This document shows, piece after piece, positions 56,439 to 64,000 of a stretch of DNA of 64,000 nucleotides (position 1 is the stretch's first letter; each line of letters starts with the position of its first letter). The stretch comes from Aplidium turbinatum (lineage: Eukaryota > Chordata > Ascidiacea > Aplousobranchia > Polyclinidae), in the NCBI GenBank assembly GCA_918807975.1, contig OU964920.1, positions 44,607,979 to 44,671,978 on the forward strand, in the 5' to 3' direction. The notes beneath the pieces were generated by a model. That model had not been told where the DNA came from. It did not search any database and worked only from the letters and a program-made list of their open reading frames with translations. The position numbers and the translations under genes were made by a program.

Positions 56439-58895
56439 CAGGGGTTCCCAACCGGTGGTACGCGTACCACTAGTGGTACGCGGGAGCTTTTCAGGTGGTA
56501 CGCGAGCAGCTCTTCGTTGCATGTGATATGTAGTAGTATTGTCAAATAAAGTAGGCCTATTGCAACAATTATTTAATTTTGAGTTTCTAAAATATGCGAA
56601 CAACACTTTTATTTCTTTCCGTACTAAATTCTCTGCACTCAGTAAGCTACTGTTGTCGGTCTTGCTCCCTGCTGTCATTGTTATTAATGCAATGCTGCTG
56701 TGCGAACTTAATGGTGTCTGTGACGAAACTATTATGGGTGCAATGTGAATGGTGTCTGTGACGAAACTATTACGTGTGCAATGTGGTCTGTGCAATTGCA
56801 GAATTGCGTTTATTCTGATGTTGGTTTTCCGACGTGTAGTGGCTGAATCCTGAACAGCATTACAGTTTTGTCTAAATATTTGAAAATGTCGAAGCGAAAG
56901 TATAGCGCAGAACCGTAGATTAATTAAGTATGGCTTCATTGCTATTCAACATCGTGGAGATAGCTTACCTCAGTGCGTGATTTGTATGAAAACCCTTTCA
57001 AATGCAAGTTTGCTTAAGCGGCATCTTGAGTCCAATCATGCAGATAAGATGAATCAAGATAAGAGTTATTTTAAGCGACTTGGGGAGAACGTGAAGCGAC
57101 ATCGCATGGATCACACAGGCCAGTTTCACCAAAATAATCCCGGAATTGTGAAGGCATCCTATGAAGTATCTCTTCTGATGGCCCAAAACAAAAAAGCTCA
57201 TGTCATTGCCGAGTCACTTGTTTTGCCAGCAGCAAAGATATTAGTCAGAAATTTGATTGGAGAAGATTCAGTGGCAAAGTTGGATAGTGTATTGCTTTCT
57301 AACAATACTATGAAACGACGCATCGAGGAAATGTCAGTTGATATCACTGACCAAGTGATTGCAGGAGTAAGAGATTCAAAGTTTGGATTTGCCTTACAAC
57401 TTGATGAATCCACAGATGTCACAAACTGCTGCCAACTGCTTGTCTACGTCCGCTTTACACAGAACGATACTGTAAAAACGGAGTTATTGTTGAATCATGA
57501 GGTGTCCACTACATCAAAAAGAAAAGATATTTTCAACTCTTTGGATCATTTTTTCAAGAAAAATGAACTGGATTGTGGAAATCTTGTCGGATGTACGACA
57601 GATGGGGCTCCCTCTATGCTCGGTAGAAAGTCTGGATTTCAAGCCCATGTCAAAGCTGTGTCACCTCGCGTCATAAGAGTTCACTGTTTCATACACAGGT
57701 TTGCTCTTTGCACAAAGGTTCTTCCTGCAAAGTTGTTAATGTGTTTGAACAGGGTAGTCAAAATCGTAAATTTTGTTAAAACATCAGCTTTAAATACTCG
57801 ATTGTTTAAGGTTCTTTGTGAAGATCTTGGCTCAGACCACACTTGTCTCCTCTATCACACAGAAGTGCGCTGGCTCTCTCGAGGAAATACAACTAAGCGT
57901 CTTTTTGAAATGAGGAATGAATTACTTTTATTTTTCCAACAGAAAGACCATGAATTTCAAAACGATCTGGAGGACGTGGAATTCATTGCAAGATTGGCTT
58001 ATTTGTCAGATATATTTGAAGCTTTCAATCATTTAAATCTGTCATTTCAAGGGCAAAACTGCACTGTCGTAGACTTTGTTTCAAAACTGGGAGCTTTTAT
58101 CCGAAAGGTGGAATTATGTAGAAAAAATGTGGAAAACAAGCGCTATGGTATGTTTAAATTTCTGTCAGCCCTTAAAATGGAAATCAGTGATGACTTTTCC
58201 AGAGAAATTACCTAGCACCTCTCGCTGCTAACTGCTGAATTGCAGCATTACTTTCCAGATACTACAAACTGCCCATACATCACAGATCCTTTCTCAGTGG
58301 ACCCAGCCGACCTACCTGTCGGTACAGGGGAACAAGAGGAACTAATAGACATGCTGGAGGATCAGACAGCAAAAAAACAACTCAAAGAATGTTCTGCACT
58401 AAACTTTTGGCTTAGTATGGCTTCTTCATACCCAACGCTAGCTTCCCACGCTGTTCCACAACTACTGATTTTTCCTTCTACTTGGGAATGCGAGCAGGGA
58501 TTTTCTTTTCTTATGAACATCAAATCAAAAAATCGAAACCGAATATGTGCCCCTGAACATGACTTCCGATGTGCTATTAGCAAAGTTATGCCACGCATCG
58601 ATCAACTGGTGAAAGATAAACAAAAACAAAAATCTCATTAAATTTAGTTGTATTGTGTTTGTGTTTGGTTGTGTCTTTTTCTTTGTTATTCTGATGCGTT
58701 CTGTGCTGTGTGGTGCAATGGACTCTGTGAAGTTTTGTTGCTACTTTTGCTACTTTCGCTGACTTTACATCCAGATTCATCATCTTGCAAATAATTTAAC
58801 ATTGGATGAAATTAGTTGTTTTGAAAATAGTGGTACGTGTTGACAATCCATGGTGGCTAAGTGGTACGAGAACATAAAAAGGTTGGGAACCCCTG
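56439..58895 (+). mobile_element. hAT element (BED-finger, Charlie-like), nearly whole
   Basis: Termini CAGGGGTTCCCAACC and GGTTGGGAACCCCTG are perfect inverses. The 8-bp duplication CGTTAGAA flanks both sides (56431-56438 and 58896-58903). Subterminal GTGGTACGCG repeats occur at both ends, as is common where hAT transposase binds. It carries one transposase gene with little damage, so insertion is recent. Confidence 0.92.
56886..58641 (+). pseudogene. hAT transposase, ZBED5/SCAND3-like
   Basis: ATG at 56886 starts MSKRKYSAEP and stops at once. From about 56926 the main frame runs KYGFIAIQHRG and a BED zinc finger (CVICMKTLSNASLLKRHLES, then NH). The RNase H-like core shows LQLDESTDVTNCCQLLVYVR and CTTDGAPSMLGRKSGF, and a conserved VHCFIHR block. 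A single in-frame TAG at 58213-58215 precedes the C-terminal part (FWLSMASSYPTLASHAV, then STWECEQGFSFL dimerisation region), ending at 58641. Length and order are normal for the family. At least two small defects make it inactive. Confidence 0.9.
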
Positions 58896-58917
58896 CGTTA
58901 GAAACATTATATAAGCC

Positions 58918-59050
58918 TACGCAGTGCAGTGGTTAAGCACGTGACTCAAGATCAAGCAGAGCTGTTTCGGCTTTCGAAGTAGGCCTACGCGCTTGAGCAA
59001 AGCATTTCAGGACTGCTCACCATTCAGCGGAATCTAGTGTATGGAATAAT
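58918..59050 (+). repeat. Possible tRNA-derived SINE
   Basis: GCAGTGGTTAAGCACGTGAC resembles an A box (TRGYNNARNNG type) and GTTTCGGCTTTCGAAG may be a weak B box 35 bp later. No tail was identified. Confidence 0.35.
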
Positions 59051-59384
59051 TCCCCAGAAACAATACTTCAACAATCAGAAACTTCACTCTGGCAAACTCA
59101 GGGACGGCCCTGCGTCGGTGGTTCAAAGCTTCAACAAGTAGCCTATGCGAAACTACCAGGAATAAACTATCAGAGGCTTTGTCAGGCCGGCGATATAAAG
59201 TACATTCAAAACCAACCACCCAACTACTTCCATTTTTTCCTAAGTGATAAATATTAGCTAAACGTTGACCGTGGAGTCATAGGTGTAGGAGCTTGTGGTG
59301 CAGGGAGTGCGATCGCATTTTTTAATTTTTCATCATAATTATTTACTTACGATATCATCACATTCCTACCCGAGTTATCCAAGG

Positions 59385-59490
59385 ACACAATCGGTAAATT
59401 TTTAAAGTGTTTATTATAACCTGGCCTGGAATCGAACCTAGACCTACCAGCACTAGAGCCGAAGACGAAAACCACTGGACCAATGATTTT
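59385..59490 (-). repeat. tRNA-like SINE head
   Basis: The minus strand shows TGGTCCAGTGGTTTTCGTC (A-box region) and GGTTCGATTCC (perfect B box) at tRNA-like spacing. The acceptor stem does not close, so a SINE is preferred over a tRNA gene. Confidence 0.5.
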
Positions 59491-59646
59491 GCTTATTCAA
59501 ACTTGGCAACCTTGCACTGTTAGCAAACAAAACTTCTCTCACTTGTCGTTTATTGCCGTTGTCACTATGTTTACGAACGTTGAAATTACGTAACAATATA
59601 ACAAAAAAATCGAAATAATCGCATCAGCGCAGAAACTAAAAGTTCA

Positions 59647-61223
59647 TGACGTCACCAATAAATAGATTCACTTGAATATCAACTGATTATCATGGTGCAA
59701 ACGTCACTGGTAATGACGTAGTGCAAACTACACATATTAAATAAAGCAAAGAAAGGTTTGCTGCTATGTGAGTAGTACGCTGCTAAAATGTAAATCCGTG
59801 ACATCACACAGAAAGAACGCAGGACGTACGTGTGACGTCACACAACAACTAAAACAGTGACGTGTAGTACGTTAAAATAGAACATCGGTAGTTTCACAGC
59901 GTTTAAAAACGTTTAAATAACGTTTGATGAAACAAAAACGTTGCACAGAAAAAGATTCTTCGTCAGTGTTCAGCTAAGTTCAACCTTTTTGTTCATCGGT
60001 GGTTGAAAAGTGAACAAAGATAAGTCTGAGCACGTGGTTTCATGTCAAAGAAAATGCACGTTTTCAATATCAATGTCACGAATGCAATTGCAGTGCTGAG
60101 CCAGACGTGACAAGATCCCTGACGGCAAATCCGTCATTCTTTTAATAACTTGTTTGTTTTCCAATCGCAATAATTTTTTCTTCAAATCAGAAAACCATCC
60201 CGTCCCTGGCAGCAAAATCCGTCATTTTTAGATTGATTTAGCGTCTGCAGACGACTTTGCTGCCAGGGACGGGATGGTTTTCTGATTTGAAGGAAAAATT
60301 ATTGCGATTGGAGAAACAAACAAGTTATTAAAAGAAGAAAAAGAAATTGAGATGTTCAAAATTTGCAGAAATATAAAAACATAAGTCGCAACACTTTAAT
60401 TAAGTTTCAAACGGAACAAACAGTTTCTTAAAAGATTTCAATAAACATTCCAAATATAAACAACTAGATACCAAACAAATAAAATTGAAAAACGTCAAAA
60501 ATTTGTGGCCTACTACTGACAGTGTCGGTGTTGGAATGATGAACGGAAATAATAAAACTGTGCAAGATGGAATGAACTGGCGATTGTGCTCGTGACGACA
60601 TAATGGTAGCTAGAGGATCAAATGATAAGTGTGTGCTGGAACAACGAGGTCTGTTAAAATAGGATTCAGTTTGATGCTAAACTTTTAAATATGAGAAGAG
60701 AAAAGTTTTGCATAAGCTTTGTTAGTGATAATTTTCTTGGATTATCTATAATAAACATGTTATGTCAAACGGTTCAACGGCGCATAATAAAAGTTTTTGT
60801 GGTTGCAAGTCAGTGTAATAGTTCTACTCAAAAACCAACACACAATGATCAAGCAAAGACAATTGGAAAAATAACAGATACGTAATAATGTGGGTTCGAC
60901 ACTTGCCAAAAGATATTTCATTGATAACAGATACATTCATCAATTTCACATACAGCATTATATAATACAAACTTGATTGACAACAAGTTATTCGGCTTTC
61001 CCTCGAAAAACACAACGGTCACGCCTTCGAGAACAACGCAAAGTATATTTCGTGGAACCCTGACTTCTGTATCGTACAACCGACACAAACATGATTGGCA
61101 AGTTTGCACTACTAGCCTGAGGTAGATAGATCAGTTCAGAGCCACGATGACGTCACAATCGAACAAACGCTTTACTAGGGGCAACAATCAAACAGCGAAT
61201 TATAATACGTCGTTATGACGTCA
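59647..61223. promoter_or_regulatory. Cluster of CRE (TGACGTCA) palindromes
   Basis: Perfect TGACGTCA sites at 59647, 59833, 61148 and 61216, plus near matches at about 59713, 59799 and 59857. CREB/ATF proteins bind this word. Four in 1.6 kb of AT-rich DNA is far above chance, but no adjoining gene start was found. Confidence 0.4.
60137..60336. repeat. Hairpin: 80-bp inverted repeat, 39-bp loop
   Basis: Arms 60137-60216 and 60256-60336 are almost exact inverses (e.g. GGTTTTCTGATTTGAAG). AATCCGTCATT stands just before the left arm and again in the loop. It may be a foldback MITE or a hairpin RNA source. Confidence 0.8.
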
Positions 61224-63216
61224 CTGACGGCAGTCGAATAAGCAGCAGCAGAAAACTGTTTCGGTCTCACGAGTCTTGTAATAAGTTGAGGCATGCTCAT
61301 TGCTTATGGTAATTTTAGTACGTTTATCGCACTGAAGATAAAAACCTTTCGCGATGTTTGCTGAACATGAGTTGAGCATCCCCATTTTGGGTTCTTTATT
61401 TTTTGATTAGATTAACAAGTCGTTCCAATCATTTTGCTCCTAAGTTTCGGTGATAATTCATAAAAAATATGGTCGAGTCAGTCAAAACAGCCATGTAGTG
61501 GTTGTTGCATTGTGAGACCTACGATAATGCCAAAGAAACGTTGAAGCATAATACGCAGACGACAGTAAAGAATTGTAAAGGGGCGGATGGATAAAACTGG
61601 GGCTACCAAAATGCTAAACGGGACCATGAGTCCTTGTTTTCTCGATAATTGTCTTACATCTGCACAAGCAAGTTCTCATGGCTATTTATCAACTATCAAA
61701 GAAGTCAAAAAGACTTTGAGAGATGAATGATACATGCAACTACTTCAACATTGGTATAACTTGTAGTTGCCAAATTGAGGTATTTCGGTATAATTTAAAA
61801 AAGTTGTTTAACAACGTAAGTTTGGTATCACCTCAGTGTGAGGAAAATCATTGACCCAGATGCTCATTGCTCAGTTCCAGTGGATAACGTCGGGCAAGCA
61901 AGGTATTGCAATCGGCAGTATCATAATTTGGCGTGCTTCTATGCACTGTTCGTACACAAGCTTTTAAATGGATGAAAATTCAGCATCGCTACTTTGGAAT
62001 AAGGTTGTGATGGGAAAAAATAAGAATAGGAAGACCAAAAAAAAAGATGGGAAAACAAAGTGAAGGATGATTGGAAAAAGAGAAATGCCAACGATAAACA
62101 GAAGTAGAGGAGTCGCCGCAGACAACTGGTCAACCCTGATGTTTCAGGATGAAGGCTTCTTTGAAGCAAAGTGGAGGGAGAGAGGGTGTAACAACTTATA
62201 TAAAATCTTATGTGAACTACAAAGATATCTAAATAAATCTAGGTGTTGCAATAATCCTTAATTCCAGTAGATACCTTGCTCTGAATAACTTTGATAGGAA
62301 TGATGTTAAAATGTTTCCACCACAATAAAACCAGTTGAATTGGCAGCTAGAGGCTGCCAGACCCTGCATTCCTAAAAATGAATTTTTTAAAAATCTCTTT
62401 CAAGACTTCAAACGTATCAAAACAGGGTCCGACGAATTATTCACAGGCCAAACACCGATTGTTATTTGATTTTAGTGTGTGTTCTTGATTTATAATCTTA
62501 CTACCAACCATGGCTGCTTTTTTTAAATTTTTTTAATATAAATATGACAACCTTGCATCCAAGAATATTGGCAGATTTGCCAGATGAATATAGTGGTCAG
62601 GGAAGTGAGTTGTTTGTTTTAACATAAAACCATGTCAAGCATAAAACATCGCATATGAACAAGGTTGCCACAACGTCCTAATTTTTAGTGCAAATCGATG
62701 GTAGTTCTGTATTTAAAAGTTTTTTTTATGACTTATTAATTTGTAGAAAATAATTATTTTTATCTTTCTTTGTATATTTTGGCAACTCTGCAAAGTTCTT
62801 CTGAAGTGGTATTTCACTTCAGTGTTGCCCTAGTTTAACACAAATCTACTTCAATTCAAACTAAATGCAGAACTTTAACTTCATTGCATCTCCCAATATT
62901 GTGTTTCCAGTATCTGTAATGCCAGTGTTGCCCCAGACACGTTTGCCAGGCACATATCATTTAAGACTCCCAATAAATTTCATCTAGACTACATACAAGC
63001 GTACAAATTACCACTAACAATACAACATAATGAACATAGAAAGTAGACGAAATCTGTTTAAAAAAGCTATGAATAGTTTGCGGTTGGTGACTTAAAAATA
63101 TATATTAAAAAGTATCTCAGTGTTGGCCACCCACAACAGAAGTCATTAGGTTAAATCTTTTGTCAGTTGGAAAAGAAATATTAGAGCTGCCAGGTGATGA
63201 CTTTAACAATTCTAAA
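61224..63216. other. Nothing recognised
   Basis: AT-rich intergenic sequence. Short frames at 61939-62261 have no motif. Confidence 0.45.
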
Positions 63217-63222
63217 TTTATT
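63217..63222 (-). terminator. Candidate poly(A) signal (AATAAA)
   Basis: TTTATT on the plus strand, about 210 bp after the stop codon of the minus-strand exon at the edge. Position fits a short 3' UTR. Confidence 0.4.
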
Positions 63223-63430
63223 TTTGGGGTATTTCATGTGAACATCATAAACAATGATGATTAAACAATAAAGATTTCTCTAATGAAAAAAAAACAAACA
63301 TTCAAAGCAACTGGAGTGTCCGTTCATTTGGGTATCTTAAGCAGCTTGTACATTTCACACGATTAACAGCACTGTAACAATTTGCATTGCTAGCAACGGA
63401 AAGATTTTGGTGGGGAAGCCACAACCTAGT

Positions 63431-64000
63431 TCAATCAAGCGTGAAATCGGAAAAGTCCATGACGGGATGTTCGTCATCATCCGGGAACATAACATTAGGA
63501 ATATCGGGAAATTCTGGGTCGATCAGGGGGCATGTTGCCTTCCCATTGTGTTGGGGCACACTATCACTCTGGGTGGAGGCTAGGTCCATGGAATCATAAC
63601 CACTCTCACCCGGGGATATGGTCGAATGAACATCAGCCGGGGAGTGGGAGTTAGCAATATGTTCTGTCGAAAAGGCAACATTTCCGTCACTGTGACGTAA
63701 CAATGGGGACTGACAAGACAGCGCGTGCTCGTACAAAACAGAGTTCATTGTTTCTGAGAATGTCTCACAAGCACTTTCACCATTGTGTAGTTCTGAGCTA
63801 TCTGGGTAGTGCAAAGTGTCTGTTTCTGACAAACCAACAATACTTGCTGATACCGTAGCGCCACATTTACTAGGATCAGCGGTGTTTAGGATACTGCTTC
63901 CTTCAAGATCATCTTTAGATAACATGTCACTGTCAGGCTTCATTAAGAAACTATTCGGCAAAATCGGTTTCAAAAGTATGGGAGATTTTTGTCTGAGCAT
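63431..64000 (-). CDS. Unidentified gene, C-terminal exon (cut at edge)
   Basis: The minus strand is open from the window edge to a TGA at 63431-63433, at least 189 codons. The peptide starts SPILLKPILPNSFLMKPDSD within view, is rich in Ser, Asp and Pro, and ends PNVMFPDDDEHPVMDFSDFT-LD. Acidic, aromatic-dotted tails like this occur in transactivation domains, so a transcription factor is possible, but no DNA-binding domain lies in the window. The first Met seen need not be the start; an upstream exon or more of this exon is expected beyond 64000. Confidence 0.7.
   Translation of the reverse strand: MLRQKSPILLKPILPNSFLMKPDSDMLSKDDLEGSSILNTADPSKCGATVSASIVGLSETDTLHYPDSSELHNGESACETFSETMNSVLYEHALSCQSPLLRHSDGNVAFSTEHIANSHSPADVHSTISPGESGYDSMDLASTQSDSVPQHNGKATCPLIDPEFPDIPNVMFPDDDEHPVMDFSDFTLD

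Noticed and set aside
59385-59490. Functional tRNA gene
   Set aside because: A and B boxes are present, but the acceptor stem does not close and no clean cloverleaf forms.

Overview
The window is animal nuclear DNA. It is AT-rich, its genes are split by introns with GT-AG borders, and it is crowded with LINEs, Penelope-like elements and cut-and-paste DNA transposons. No bacterial operon, rRNA or functional tRNA was seen. The species cannot be fixed from the sequence. Compact exons in a repeat-dense, AT-rich background suit an aquatic invertebrate such as a tunicate, but that is a guess.

The host content is mainly one plus-strand locus from about 5 kb to 52.4 kb. It holds at least fifteen short exons of 59-65 codons, nearly all beginning and ending between codons (phase 0). 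Twelve belong to one acidic, probably disordered family (type B: 7.0, 19.1, 28.5, 31.8, 32.5, 34.4, 39.7, 40.2, 40.5, 41.8, 42.5 and 44.7 kb). Two belong to a helical family (type A: 5.06 and 21.6 kb). A possible alternative terminal exon lies at 29.15-29.38 kb. Downstream, three phase-matched exons (46.27, 48.81 and 52.28 kb) encode a TKL-type protein kinase of the Pelle/IRAK/RIPK kind with its own stop codon. The simplest reading is a kinase gene, or a tandem pair of related genes, whose upstream region grew by repeated duplication of exon-plus-intron modules. Whether all exons join one transcript cannot be told from DNA alone. At the right edge, a minus-strand exon (63.43-64.0 kb) encodes the serine-rich, acidic C-terminus of an unidentified protein.

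Introns and flanks are mobile-element strata. From 7.4 to 18.5 kb, a 29-bp minisatellite flanks a jockey/I-like LINE on both sides. A second LINE follows, split by a 6-kb hAT element with perfect 8-bp target duplications. At 25.4-27.5 kb a mariner-type element sits inside a hAT-like element inside another hAT. From 22.9 to 38.3 kb, Penelope-like elements with GIY-YIG endonuclease remnants and hammerhead-like motifs occur several times as head-to-head foldbacks. One is split by a piggyBac-like element at TTAA. At 53.4-55.4 kb a DNA transposon with terminal repeats of about 110 bp encodes a multi-copy animal protein family of unknown function. At 56.4-58.9 kb lies a nearly whole BED-finger hAT.

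The remaining stretches (0-0.9, 1.9-5.0, 23.4-25.4, 44.9-46.2, 49.7-51.0, 55.4-56.4 and 59-63 kb) show no convincing genes. The last contains four perfect CRE palindromes and an 80-bp-arm hairpin.
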